DNA of 64,000 nt, taken from contig NZ_JAUSWB010000007.1 of NCBI RefSeq assembly GCF_030814955.1, positions 62,001-126,000 on the forward strand, written 5' to 3'. This document shows positions 40,527 to 48,950 of the stretch, piece after piece. Made by a program: the position numbers and the translations under genes. The notes below the pieces were generated by a model that saw only the letters and a program-made list of their open reading frames with translations, had not been told where the DNA came from and ran no database searches. Within the stretch, counting starts at the first letter, position 1. Every line of letters starts with the position of its first letter. Source of the DNA: Planomicrobium stackebrandtii. GTDB taxonomy: Bacteria > Bacillota > Bacilli > Bacillales_A > Planococcaceae.

Positions 40527-41354
40527 ATGAAGAAATGGTACGCGGTGATCGGTGACCCGATTGCCCATTCCTTGTCCCCATTTATGCATGATTCGTGGTT
40601 TAATGAGCACGGCATAGATGCTGCTTATATTCCCATTCATGTGGAACCGTCACAGCTCGAAAAATCGTTTGAAGCCATGAAGTTGTTGGGTATCAGCGGT
40701 TTTAATATCACGCTTCCGCACAAGCAGTCCATCGTGCCGTTGCTCGTCAAGCTGGAAGAAAGCGCCATGCAAATGAATGCAGTCAACACGGTGCATTCTG
40801 ATGGAACCCGTTATGTCGGTTCCAATACCGATGGAGATGGTTTCGTTCGGTCGATGCTCGTTCACTCTGTCGATAAAACATCCAAAGTGCTGCTGATCGG
40901 AGCCGGCGGTGCGGCGAGAGGCATTGCTTTTGCCCTTAAGCGCGCAGGATTTACGGATGTTACCATTACCAACCGGACATTCCGGCGCGCAGAAGAACTG
41001 GCTGCTGAAACTGGTGGCTCGGCTATAACGCTTGCATCTTCAGAAGAAAGCCTGAACGAATTTGCAGTCCTCATTCAAACGACATCTGTCGGCTTGGCTG
41101 CTGACGAAGCATTGCCGATTTCCTTGGAACGGGTCACTGCTGGAACTTTGGTGGCGGATATTATTTACAATCCGCTGGAAACGCCCCTTTTGAAAAAGGC
41201 AGAAGAAAAAAACTGCGTCACATTAAACGGTGTAGGCATGTTCGTTTATCAAGGAGCAATTGCATTTGAAAAATGGACGGGCGTACAGCCGGATACAGAA
41301 AAAATGATCAAATTGGTCACAGAAAAACTAGGAGGCACTTATGTTAACAACTAA
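40527..41354 (+). CDS. aroE: shikimate dehydrogenase
   Basis: AroE reduces 3-dehydroshikimate with NADPH in aromatic amino acid synthesis. The 275 residues show the substrate motif IGDPIAHSLSPFMHD near 8-22, NITLPHKQ near 59-66 with the catalytic Lys, the nucleotide motif GAGGAARGIAFAL near 127-139, NRTFRRAEELA near 150, and the terminal GMFVYQGAIAFEKWTG. It starts after CTAGGAGG, 11 bases past yqeH, and overlaps yhbY by 14 bases. Confidence 0.96.
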   Translation: MKKWYAVIGDPIAHSLSPFMHDSWFNEHGIDAAYIPIHVEPSQLEKSFEAMKLLGISGFNITLPHKQSIVPLLVKLEESAMQMNAVNTVHSDGTRYVGSNTDGDGFVRSMLVHSVDKTSKVLLIGAGGAARGIAFALKRAGFTDVTITNRTFRRAEELAAETGGSAITLASSEESLNEFAVLIQTTSVGLAADEALPISLERVTAGTLVADIIYNPLETPLLKKAEEKNCVTLNGVGMFVYQGAIAFEKWTGVQPDTEKMIKLVTEKLGGTYVNN

Positions 41355-41640
41355 ACAAAAAAGCTTTTTGAGAAGCGAAGCGCATCACCTTGCACCGATT
41401 TTCCAGGTAGGCAAAGGCGGCGTCAACGAAGCGATGCTCGTGCAGATCAAAGAAGCATTGGAAAAGCGTGAGTTGGTAAAAATCAGCATTCTTCAAAACA
41501 ATGAAGACGGCAAAGATGAAGTGGCAAAAGCTCTTGCCAAAGGCACAAAATCACAATTGGTTCAATTGATTGGCCATACAGTGATCCTTTACAAGCAATC
41601 GGTCCATAACAAAAAGATCGAGTTGCCGGTTAAAAGATGA
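41341..41640 (+). CDS. yhbY: ribosome assembly RNA-binding protein YhbY (YqeI)
   Basis: This 99-residue CRM-domain protein binds pre-50S particles. The CRM signature is LAPIFQVGKGGVNE near 18-31, with the basic GxxG loop and a conserved IGHTVILYKQS near the end. It begins inside the aroE end after GGAGGCACTT and ends in an ATGA overlap with nadD, so translation of aroE, yhbY and nadD is likely coupled. Confidence 0.94.
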   Translation: MLTTKQKSFLRSEAHHLAPIFQVGKGGVNEAMLVQIKEALEKRELVKISILQNNEDGKDEVAKALAKGTKSQLVQLIGHTVILYKQSVHNKKIELPVKR

Positions 41641-42215
41641 AAAAAGTAGGGATATTGGGCGGAACTTTTAATCCGCCTCATCTCGGCCATTTGATCATGG
41701 CCAATGAAGCGTACCATTCAGCCGGATTGGACGAAGTGCGCTTCATGCCTAATTTTATTGCACCTCATAAGGAAGTGGCAGGAGCCAGTGCGCAGCAGCG
41801 ATTGATGATGACCCAACTGGCGATTTCAGGCTACTCTCATTTTAAAGTGGAAGATGCAGAAGTCAAAAGCGGCGGAGTATCCTATTCATTCGACACGCTG
41901 ACAAAGCTGACCGAACAGGAACCTGACACGGAGTTTTTCTTCATTATCGGGGGAGATATGGTAGAGGGTTTGCCCACCTGGCATCGCATTGATGATTTGG
42001 TGGAGTTCGTTCGCTTTATCGGCGTTAAGCGTCCGGGGTATAATACTGAGACGCCTTATCCGGTCATGATGATCGACTCGCCTGAATTGCTGCTGTCATC
42101 TACGATGTTGAGAGAACGCGCTGCCGCTGATCGGCCGCTCACTTTTTTAGTGCCGGAAAAAGTGGAAAGGTTTATTCGAAAGGAGCGTTTATATGGATCA
42201 CAGCCAAATGCTTGA
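41637..42215 (+). CDS. nadD: nicotinate-nucleotide adenylyltransferase
   Basis: NadD makes deamido-NAD from NaMN and ATP, an essential NAD step. The 192 residues show the nucleotidyltransferase motif GGTFNPPHLGHLIMA near 8-22 and the C-terminal SSTMLRER near 155-162 (the ISSTxxR motif). It overlaps yhbY by 4 bases and yqeK by 23 bases. Confidence 0.96.
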   Translation: MKKVGILGGTFNPPHLGHLIMANEAYHSAGLDEVRFMPNFIAPHKEVAGASAQQRLMMTQLAISGYSHFKVEDAEVKSGGVSYSFDTLTKLTEQEPDTEFFFIIGGDMVEGLPTWHRIDDLVEFVRFIGVKRPGYNTETPYPVMMIDSPELLLSSTMLRERAAADRPLTFLVPEKVERFIRKERLYGSQPNA

Positions 42216-42768
42216 AACTGTCAAAGAACGGCTTCCTGAAAAACGCTTTACGCATGTGCTCGGTGTCGTGGATACGGCGATAGAGCTGGCAAGAGAATTT
42301 AATGTATCTTTAGATAATGCAGAAGTCGCGGCAATTCTCCATGATGTTGCCAAGTTTTCAGATCGGGACTGGATGAAATCCATTATTGTCTCTGAAAAGA
42401 TGGATCCGTTATTGCTCCAGTATCATGCGGAACTTTGGCATGCCCCGGTTGGCGCTTATTTAGCGAAAACTGAGTTTGGCGTAGAAGATGAAGACGTCTT
42501 GAATGCCATTCGCTACCACACGACGGGCCGAGAAGATATGTCCGATTTGGAAAAAGTGGTCTATATTGCTGATTTGATTGAGCCAAACCGCAAATTTTCA
42601 GGTGTTGAAGAATTGCGACAATTAAAAGAACAAGGATTGGATGTTATGATGGAAGCCTCGGTCAAACATTCCATCGAATTTTTAGTATCGAAAAATCAAC
42701 CGGTATTTCCGGATTCACTGAAGTGTTACAACTACTTCGTGCAACAGAAAGGGAAAGTGAAAGAATGA
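42193..42768 (+). CDS. yqeK: HD-domain Ap4A hydrolase YqeK
   Basis: This 191-residue HD-domain phosphohydrolase of the YqeK family symmetrically cleaves diadenosine tetraphosphate. Metal ligands are visible in FTHVLGVV (His), the HD pair ILHDVAKF near 48-55, a further His in YHAELWHAPVG near 76-86, and the conserved IRYHTTGREDMS near 103-114. The start lies within nadD after GAAAGGAGCG. rsfS follows with an ATGA overlap. Confidence 0.92.
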   Translation: MDHSQMLETVKERLPEKRFTHVLGVVDTAIELAREFNVSLDNAEVAAILHDVAKFSDRDWMKSIIVSEKMDPLLLQYHAELWHAPVGAYLAKTEFGVEDEDVLNAIRYHTTGREDMSDLEKVVYIADLIEPNRKFSGVEELRQLKEQGLDVMMEASVKHSIEFLVSKNQPVFPDSLKCYNYFVQQKGKVKE

Positions 42769-43103
42769 CTAAAGAAACTTTACTACAAGTGGCGTATAAC
42801 GCTGCAGAAGATAAAAAAGCAGAAGACATCGTTGTGTTGAATATGGAGGGAATTTCGCTGTTGGCTGACTTTTTCGTTATCTGCACAGGAAACTCCGATC
42901 GCCAGGTTCAATCGATTGCAAAAGAAATTATGGATAAAGCCCATGAAGAAGGCCATGAAGTGAAAAGTGTTGAAGGATTTGATTCGGCACGCTGGATCCT
43001 TGTCGATCTTGGTGATGTAGTGGCACACGTATTCCATAAAGACGAACGCTCATACTACAATCTTGAACGCCTGTGGAGAGAAGCTCCGCAAATGGAAATA
43101 TGA
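42765..43103 (+). CDS. rsfS: ribosomal silencing factor RsfS
   Basis: RsfS binds L14 on the 50S subunit and blocks joining with 30S under starvation. The 112 residues show the family motif ADFFVICTGNSDRQVQ near 36-51, GFDSARWILVDLGDVVAHVF near 72-92, and LERLW near the end. The start at 42765 overlaps the yqeK stop. With yhbY and yqeH it makes this cluster strongly ribosome-centred. Confidence 0.95.
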   Translation: MTKETLLQVAYNAAEDKKAEDIVVLNMEGISLLADFFVICTGNSDRQVQSIAKEIMDKAHEEGHEVKSVEGFDSARWILVDLGDVVAHVFHKDERSYYNLERLWREAPQMEI

Positions 43104-43825
43104 AATACGGAAAATTTGCCGCAGTCTATGATGGGCTGATGGAGGATATTCCTTATGAAAAGTATGTGGAGTGGGTCGCTTCCCGCGTTCCGTCCGGCAA
43201 ATTGCTGGATGTGGCGTGCGGGACCGGCACATTGTCACAGCTTTTTGCTGAAATGGGCTATGATGTAACCGCCAGTGATTTGTCTGAAGACATGCTGACG
43301 GTTGCCAATCAGCGTTTCCAGGAAGCGAACCAATCGATTCCGGTGCTCCAATTGTCCATGGACAACCTGGAGGGGCTGGAAGGATTTGATGTTGTCACGA
43401 TCGCCATCGATTCACTGAATTATTTGCAGAGCGGCCAGCAGGTCCAGCAGACGTTCAAAGAAATCCATAGCGCATTAAATTCAGGCGGCCATTTTTTCTT
43501 TGATGTGCATTCTGTTTTTAAAGTGGATGTGCTTTACATGGATAGTCCGTTTGTCTACGATGCGGAAGAAATTGCTTATATTTGGCATACCGAGCCAGGT
43601 GAAGCGGAACACAGCGTAATTCATGACATGACATTTTTCGTCCGCCACAATGAGTTGTTCGAACGTTTTGAAGAAACCCATGAGCAGCAGACCTTCCCGG
43701 TCGACGTTTATCTGAAATGGCTGGAAGCAGCGGGATTTTCTGTGGAGTCAGTTACCGCAGATTTTTCAGATGAATCTCCAGATGAAGAAAGCGAACGCAT
43801 TTTCTTTCATGCCAGAAAAAAATAA
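43100..43825 (+). CDS. class I SAM-dependent methyltransferase (YqeM-like)
   Basis: This 241-residue methyltransferase has motif I LLDVACGTGTLSQLFAEMG near 39-57, motif post-I VTASDLSEDML near 60-70, and the YqeM-type start YGKFAAVYDGLM. The substrate is unknown; the gene follows rsfS in many Bacillales. It overlaps rsfS (ATGA) and is the last gene of the yqeG-yqeM block, ending at a terminator. Confidence 0.9.
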   Translation: MKYGKFAAVYDGLMEDIPYEKYVEWVASRVPSGKLLDVACGTGTLSQLFAEMGYDVTASDLSEDMLTVANQRFQEANQSIPVLQLSMDNLEGLEGFDVVTIAIDSLNYLQSGQQVQQTFKEIHSALNSGGHFFFDVHSVFKVDVLYMDSPFVYDAEEIAYIWHTEPGEAEHSVIHDMTFFVRHNELFERFEETHEQQTFPVDVYLKWLEAAGFSVESVTADFSDESPDEESERIFFHARKK

Positions 43826-43834
43826 GATCGGCCA

Positions 43835-43866
43835 AAACCATCTGCATCTTGCAGGTGGTTTTTATC
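43835..43866 (+). terminator. terminator after yqeM
   Basis: AACCATCTGCA / TGCAGGTGGTT with a 3-base loop and five T. Confidence 0.87.
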
Positions 43867-43910
43867 TATTCAAAAAAGAATAGACAAGCATATTCTAATT
43901 ATTATATAAT
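43867..43910 (+). promoter_or_regulatory. comE promoter with alternating inverted repeats
   Basis: TAGACA (43881-43886), 18-base spacer, TATAAT (43905-43910) about 50 bases before comEA. Around the -35 the sequence reads TATTC-N6-GAATA-N8-TATTC (43867-43895), so neighbouring pairs form inverted repeats. This is a candidate operator; no textbook ComK box (AAAA-N5-TTTT pair) is obvious. Confidence 0.5.
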
Positions 43911-43958
43911 TCAAACAGCTTCCATTTAATTGCCTCCTGAAGAAATGAGGAATGCCAC

Positions 43959-44582
43959 CTGAAACTTTCCGATCTTCAGAACAAACCTGCATGGCTGCTG
44001 ATCCCCGCTGCTGCCATTGCGCTGCTATTGATTTACTTCTTCTTTCCACAAGAGGAGCCGGAAACAGCTCCTGCTGCTTCGCTCGAATTGATCAACGCTG
44101 AATCCCCTCAGCAGACAGAAACCCCTGAAACCGAAAATCCCGAAATTGCTGCAACATTGATGATTGATATAAAAGGCCAAGTGGCAAATCCGGGTGTCTA
44201 CGAACTTCCGGCAGGATCCCGCATGCAGGCTGCTATAGATGCTGCGGGCGGATTTACGCCTGAAGCAGACAGCCGTGCCATCAATTTAGCGCTGATTGTC
44301 GTGGATGAAACGAGTCTTTATGTCCCCGCAGCAGGCGAAGAAGCCGTGGTGCCTGCAACAGCACAGGCTGCTTCAGCAGGCGGCAGCAGCGTCATCAACA
44401 TCAACACGGCAACGGAAGCCCAATTAATGGAACTGCCGGGCATTGGCCCTTCTAAAGCAGCTGCGATCCTTGCGTACAGAGACGAAGCTGGAAAGTTTAA
44501 GACACCAGAAGAACTGACGGAAGTCACTGGAATTGGCGACAAGACTTTTGAACAATTAAAAGATCTAATCACCGCTAAATAA
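43959..44582 (+). CDS. comEA: competence DNA receptor ComEA
   Basis: ComEA is the membrane-anchored protein that binds incoming DNA outside the membrane. Domains: N-terminal membrane helix (WLLIPAAAIALLLIYFF), an acidic/proline linker, an SLBB domain (DIKGQVANPGVYELP to about 130), and a C-terminal helix-hairpin-helix pair (ININTATEAQLMELPGIG; TEVTGIGDKTFEQL). No ATG, GTG or TTG precedes the membrane helix in frame. The best start is CTG 43959, preceded by GAGGAA at 6-base spacing, giving 207 residues. The first standard start, TTG 44028, would cut the helix. It resembles B. subtilis ComEA in length. Confidence 0.82.
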   Translation: MKLSDLQNKPAWLLIPAAAIALLLIYFFFPQEEPETAPAASLELINAESPQQTETPETENPEIAATLMIDIKGQVANPGVYELPAGSRMQAAIDAAGGFTPEADSRAINLALIVVDETSLYVPAAGEEAVVPATAQAASAGGSSVININTATEAQLMELPGIGPSKAAAILAYRDEAGKFKTPEELTEVTGIGDKTFEQLKDLITAK

Positions 44583-44603
44583 AGAGAGTAAAACAAAAGA
44601 CGG

Positions 44604-44631
44604 TTGACGAAACTGTTGCCTCTGCTACACT
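44604..44631 (+). promoter_or_regulatory. possible internal promoter before comEB
   Basis: TTGACG (44604-44609), 16-base spacer, TACACT (44626-44631), in the 80-base gap between comEA and comEB. Confidence 0.45.
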
Positions 44632-44662
44632 TATTTTAACTACACAAGCAGGAGGCAATTAA

Positions 44663-45235
44663 ATGAAGCGAATAACTTGGGACCAATTCTTCATGGCGCA
44701 AAGCCATTTACTGGCACTTAGAAGCACATGTACGCGTCTGGCTGTCGGAGCGACCATTGTGCGCGACCGGAGAATCATGGCGGGCGGCTACAACGGGTCG
44801 ATTTCAGGAGGCGACCATTGCATCGATAAAGGCTGCTATGTAGTCGATGGACATTGCGTCCGGACAATCCATGCAGAAATGAATGCGTTGCTGCAATGTG
44901 CAAAATATGGCGTCAGCGTCAATGGAGCCGATATGTACGTCAGTCATTTCCCATGCCTCCAATGTACAAAATCAATCATTCAGTCAGGCATTTCCCGACT
45001 CTATTATGCTACCGACTATAAAAACCACGAATATGCTATCGAGCTATTGGAACAAGCCGGGGTAGAAGTAGTGCAAGTGGTATTTGATGAGCGGAAAATC
45101 GACTTTTTAAGTGTTGAAAAGTCGGCTCTATACATCGAACTATTGGAGAAGTTGCGGGAAAAAGGCGGAAGTGAAGAAGAATTGGCCCATTATAACGAAC
45201 GGGTGAACCAATTATTCGGAGAAATCGAAGTGTAA
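44663..45235 (+). CDS. comEB: ComEB, deoxycytidylate deaminase family
   Basis: This 190-residue zinc deaminase is related to dCMP deaminase and is always placed between comEA and comEC in Bacillales; it is not needed for DNA uptake itself. Zinc motifs are clear: HAEMNALLQC near 72-81 (His ligand and catalytic Glu) and FPCLQC near 96-101 (two Cys ligands). An early CxxxxC-rich loop (HCIDKGCYVVDGHC) is also typical. It starts after AGGAGGCAATTAA. Confidence 0.92.
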   Translation: MKRITWDQFFMAQSHLLALRSTCTRLAVGATIVRDRRIMAGGYNGSISGGDHCIDKGCYVVDGHCVRTIHAEMNALLQCAKYGVSVNGADMYVSHFPCLQCTKSIIQSGISRLYYATDYKNHEYAIELLEQAGVEVVQVVFDERKIDFLSVEKSALYIELLEKLREKGGSEEELAHYNERVNQLFGEIEV

Positions 45236-45312
45236 CAGCCAATATTTTTCTATACCTGGCAGCGGCAACAGCCCTTGCCACATATGCAGCGCATGAAACA
45301 GCGGTTCAACTC

Positions 45313-47508
45313 GTGTTCATGGCGCTGCTTTTTTGTTGGATGGGCTGGAAAAGAGAAAGCATGTTGCTTGTCATCGGCATTTTTTTATTTGCCTGCGCTG
45401 TATTCTTGGTTCAGGATTTTCGAAGCCAAGACCATTTTGACTATTCCCAGCCCTATTCTGGAAATCTGACATATCGGGCTGGTGCAGTAATCGACGGCGA
45501 CAGCCTGAGAGGATTTGCATCCTTAGCAGATGGAACGGTCGTTTATGCCCGGTACCGTGTGAATTCAGAAGAAGAAAAGCTAGCGATGGAAAGCCTGGTG
45601 GATCAATCGGTATTCCAAGTTTCTGGTATTTTTGAAGCACCATCTCCGCCTTCGCACCGCTATGCATTTGATATGGCTGACTACCTGAAACAAAATGGGG
45701 CCGCTTCATTATTGGCGGTACAGTCGATTCACACAGCCAAGGCAAATGATACGTGGACCAATCGGCTGTTAGGCAGAAGGGATGCAGTAAAGCACCATAT
45801 ACGGGAGCATTTTCCTGAAAGTCTTGCGGCAGAAGCGGAAGCTTTGCTGATTGGAGAGCGGGAAAATATGGATCCAGAAGATCAGCGCGTGCATCAAACT
45901 CTTGGAATTTCTCATTTATTTGCCATTTCCGGACTTCATGTTGGAATTGCATCGGGTTTGCTGTATGTAATTCTCATCCGTCTCCATGTCCGAAAAGAGA
46001 CTGCCATTATCATATTGCTCATTGTCCTGCCGCTTTACGCCATCATAGCGGGTGGCGCACCATCTGTTTGGCGGGCAGTCAGCATGGTATCTGTTGTATT
46101 GGCAGGAAGGCTGTTCGGCTTTCGGTTACCTATTGCGATTATTATGTTAACCAGTATGATCGTCTTCATGCTATGGAATCCATACGCAATGTACAAAATT
46201 GGTTTTCAGTTGTCATACGGTGCGACATTTGGCATTATTTACTCGCTAAAGTTTCTAGGAGGCATTCAATCTTCTGTGAAAACAGGATTTCTCATTACCT
46301 TTATTTCGCAGATGACATTGTATCCTTTGCTGCTGTTTCACTTTTATGAGCTGTCGCTGTCGGCGTTTGTAGTCAACAGCCTGTTTGTCCCTTTGTTCAC
46401 AGTGGTGATCCTGCCAGCCAATTTTTTGCTGCTTTTTTTGACGGCACTATTTCAGCCGGCTGCAGAAGTAGTGTTCTACTTTTATAAGCCTTTGCGAGAC
46501 GGGATCGACCAGTTTATGGTTTGGCTGGCAGGATTGCCCTATCAGCTGTGGAATCCGGGAAAACCAGAATTTTTTATGGTAGTGCTGCTGACAGCTAGTG
46601 TCTATTTGTTTTATTGTGCAGCTGAGCGGAAATTCCGTGTGCGGCAGCTGCTGATTATCTTAGTGCCGGCCATAGTGTTCACTGCATGGCCTTATCTCGA
46701 TCCGCGCTTGAAGGTAACTTTCCTGGATGTCGGTCAAGGAGACAGCGCACTGATCGAATTGCCTCACAGAAGGGCTGTTTACTTGATTGACAGCGGTGGG
46801 GTGCTGCGATTTGATACGGAAGCTTTTAAAAAGAAGAAACGGCCATACGAAATCGGCCGGCAGGTTGTGGCACCTTATTTGAAAGGCAACGGCATTTCAA
46901 CTATCGATACTTTTATCATTTCCCATCCGGATGCGGACCATGCCGAAGGGGCTGAAGAAATTTTTGGGCTTTTTGCAGTCGATGAGCTTCATCTGACACC
47001 GGGTTCTGCATCAAATGCATTAATGATCGACCTCGCCCCGGACGCAGCAGAAGCCCAAGTGGTTTTTCCAGGTAGAGGATCGAACTGGACTGTTGGAGAA
47101 ACGCAGTTTGCTTATCTGTCTCCGGTGGATGGCAAATACGAGGGCAATAATGATTCGCTGGTACTGCTGATGAAAACTGGAGATTATCGTGTTTTATTCA
47201 CGGGTGACTTGGAGGCGGATGGTGAGAAAGAGCTGCTTGCGCCTTATGGCAGGGAACTTTCGGGGCTGACGGTGCTGAAAGTGGGGCATCATGGCAGCAA
47301 GACGTCCAGCAGCGAGGAATTTTTAACTGCGCTCAAGCCGGGACTGTCGATTTTCTCAACGGGTGCAGACAATCGCTACGGCCACCCGAGTGCGGAAGTG
47401 GTGGAACGATTCGCTGAAATGAAGCTCAAGACGTTGAACACTGCAGAAAACGGCACCATCCGATTGCTTTATGATGATGGAGAGCTGGAGCTGGAGACGA
47501 TGAGGTGA
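45313..47508 (+). CDS. comEC: DNA uptake channel ComEC/Rec2 (start unclear)
   Basis: ComEC is the polytopic channel that carries single-stranded DNA through the cytoplasmic membrane. Seen are several N-terminal membrane helices, an OB-like soluble region (about 50-140), the Competence domain with ISHLFAISGLHVGIASGLLY near 198-217 and many helices, and a C-terminal metallo-beta-lactamase domain with DVGQGDSALIELP near 473 and SHPDADHAEG near 536. The coordinates use the first standard start (GTG 45313), 731 residues. The same frame encodes a further membrane helix back to about 45235 (ANIFLYLAAATALATYAAH), but no ATG, GTG or TTG starts it. The comEB-end binding site GGAGAAA points to GTG 45230, which reads GTG-TAA. 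Possible frameshift or unusual start. Confidence 0.78.
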   Translation: MFMALLFCWMGWKRESMLLVIGIFLFACAVFLVQDFRSQDHFDYSQPYSGNLTYRAGAVIDGDSLRGFASLADGTVVYARYRVNSEEEKLAMESLVDQSVFQVSGIFEAPSPPSHRYAFDMADYLKQNGAASLLAVQSIHTAKANDTWTNRLLGRRDAVKHHIREHFPESLAAEAEALLIGERENMDPEDQRVHQTLGISHLFAISGLHVGIASGLLYVILIRLHVRKETAIIILLIVLPLYAIIAGGAPSVWRAVSMVSVVLAGRLFGFRLPIAIIMLTSMIVFMLWNPYAMYKIGFQLSYGATFGIIYSLKFLGGIQSSVKTGFLITFISQMTLYPLLLFHFYELSLSAFVVNSLFVPLFTVVILPANFLLLFLTALFQPAAEVVFYFYKPLRDGIDQFMVWLAGLPYQLWNPGKPEFFMVVLLTASVYLFYCAAERKFRVRQLLIILVPAIVFTAWPYLDPRLKVTFLDVGQGDSALIELPHRRAVYLIDSGGVLRFDTEAFKKKKRPYEIGRQVVAPYLKGNGISTIDTFIISHPDADHAEGAEEIFGLFAVDELHLTPGSASNALMIDLAPDAAEAQVVFPGRGSNWTVGETQFAYLSPVDGKYEGNNDSLVLLMKTGDYRVLFTGDLEADGEKELLAPYGRELSGLTVLKVGHHGSKTSSSEEFLTALKPGLSIFSTGADNRYGHPSAEVVERFAEMKLKTLNTAENGTIRLLYDDGELELETMR

Positions 47509-47529
47509 CAAATGATAAAAAGGCAACAA

Positions 47530-47566
47530 AAAAAGGTTCCGGTCATTAGACCAGGAACCTTTTTTG
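47530..47566. terminator. bidirectional terminator between comEC and yqzM
   Basis: AAAAAAGGTTCC / GGAACCTTTTTT with a 13-base loop; symmetric A and T tracts serve both convergent genes. Confidence 0.88.
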
Positions 47567-47572
47567 ATTTAA

Positions 47573-47707
47573 TTACCGTGCTGCGAATTGTACAACTCCA
47601 GCGATGATAAAGATAAGGGCGAAAAATCCAAAGGATACGACAAAGCCCATACCTGCGTCAATTGCATCGTTACGCTTGGACTGTACATTCTGTTCAAATT
47701 CATTCAT
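47573..47707 (-). CDS. yqzM: tiny membrane protein YqzM
   Basis: A 44-residue protein on the minus strand reads MNEFEQNVQSKRNDAID, then GMGFVVSFGFFALIFIIAG as a single membrane helix, ending QFAAR. It matches B. subtilis YqzM in length, sequence pattern and place (between comEC and holA). The ATG at 47707 follows AGGAGGGATTTCA. Its function is unknown. It is below the usual size threshold of gene finders, so automatic annotation may miss it. Confidence 0.88.
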   Translation of the reverse strand: MNEFEQNVQSKRNDAIDAGMGFVVSFGFFALIFIIAGVVQFAAR

Positions 47708-47864
47708 TGAAATCCCTCCTAATTCCTTCTAATTATAAGCGAAGCCAACGCAAAAATCTAGATTGAAGTAAACTTAAAAGGATGAATTTACGCGCCGACA
47801 CATAACTGTCAAATACCCAAAGCGGTAAAAATCCGATATAGTAGAGAGAGGGGAGGCTGATACG

Positions 47865-48893
47865 ATGATTACTTCCGTGTGGAAATCCATACGCAGCGGA
47901 CAAATAGAACCTGTTTATCTCATTGTGGGAACAGAAAGCTATTTTATTGAAAAAACCTTGGATTTATTAAAAGATAAATTGACGGACCGCGGAGAGCTGG
48001 AGCTGACTTTTTTTGATTTGGACGAAGTGCCTGTCGAACACGTCATCGACGAAGCTGATACCATTCCGTTCTTTAGCGACCGCAAACTGATCATTGCGCG
48101 GAATGCGTCGTTTCTGAAAGCGGCAGAGCGCGGCAAAGAAAAAATCAACCATGACTTGAAGGCATTGGAATCCTGGCTTGAGCATCCGCCGGGAAGTTCA
48201 GTCACAATTTTCGTAGCGCCTTATGAAAAACTGGATGAACGAAAAAAAGTGACCAAGCTGATAAAGCAGCACACCGTATTGGTGGAAGCTAAATCATTGC
48301 AGACAAACGATCTGGAAAGCTGGCTGATGCACGAAGCGAAAAGTTTTGGCAAAGGCATCGACCTGAAAGCTGCGCAAAAGCTAATGGAGATGGCCGGCAC
48401 CAACTTGACGCTGTTGTCGTCAGAAATTGAGAAGATGTCCTTATATCTCGGATCAACAGATGAAGACATCACCGTGGACCTTGTGGAAAGGATGACAGCC
48501 CGGACACTCGAACAGGACGCTTTCAAGATGCTGCAGTCGTACCTCGATGGCAACATCAGCGGGGCGCTCAGCGTGTATTACGACCTGTTGCGGCAAAAAG
48601 AGGAGCCGGTAGCACTGACGGCATTATTGGCATCGCAAATCCGTTTCATGATTCAAGTGTATTATTTGCAGAAAAAAGGCTATCACGCACAGCAAATTTC
48701 CAAACAATTAAAGGCGCATCCATATCGAGTCAAACTATTGGTCGAAAAACGCCAGCAGATTTCCGAAAAAAGGCTGCTGCAGGTGCTTGGTGATTTGGCC
48801 GAAATCGACTTGCAGCTGAAAACACTCAGCGGCAATCGCGACCGCATCCTGGAGTTTTTCCTGATGAAGCGGGGCGGGCAGGCACAGCGTTAA
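47865..48893 (+). CDS. holA: DNA polymerase III delta subunit
   Basis: HolA is the clamp-opening subunit of the clamp loader. The 342 residues show the family start IRSGQIEPVYLIVGTESYFIEKTLD, the central TIPFFSDRKLIIARNASFL near 61-79, a degenerate AAA+ core without a P-loop, and the C-terminal bundle (LASQIRFMIQVYYLQKKGY). Length equals B. subtilis HolA (YqeN, about 347). It starts after GAGGGGAGGCTG and ends at a terminator shared with rpsT. Confidence 0.93.
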   Translation: MITSVWKSIRSGQIEPVYLIVGTESYFIEKTLDLLKDKLTDRGELELTFFDLDEVPVEHVIDEADTIPFFSDRKLIIARNASFLKAAERGKEKINHDLKALESWLEHPPGSSVTIFVAPYEKLDERKKVTKLIKQHTVLVEAKSLQTNDLESWLMHEAKSFGKGIDLKAAQKLMEMAGTNLTLLSSEIEKMSLYLGSTDEDITVDLVERMTARTLEQDAFKMLQSYLDGNISGALSVYYDLLRQKEEPVALTALLASQIRFMIQVYYLQKKGYHAQQISKQLKAHPYRVKLLVEKRQQISEKRLLQVLGDLAEIDLQLKTLSGNRDRILEFFLMKRGGQAQR

Positions 48894-48905
48894 ATATATA
48901 TATAG

Positions 48906-48944
48906 AAAAAAGCCGGCTCCCTTTTAAGGGGAACCGGCTTTTTA
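48906..48944. terminator. bidirectional terminator between holA and rpsT
   Basis: AAAAAAGCCGG to CCGGCTTTTTAAA with an inner CCC/GGG pairing, flanked by A and T tracts. Confidence 0.88.
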
Positions 48945-48950
48945 AATGTT

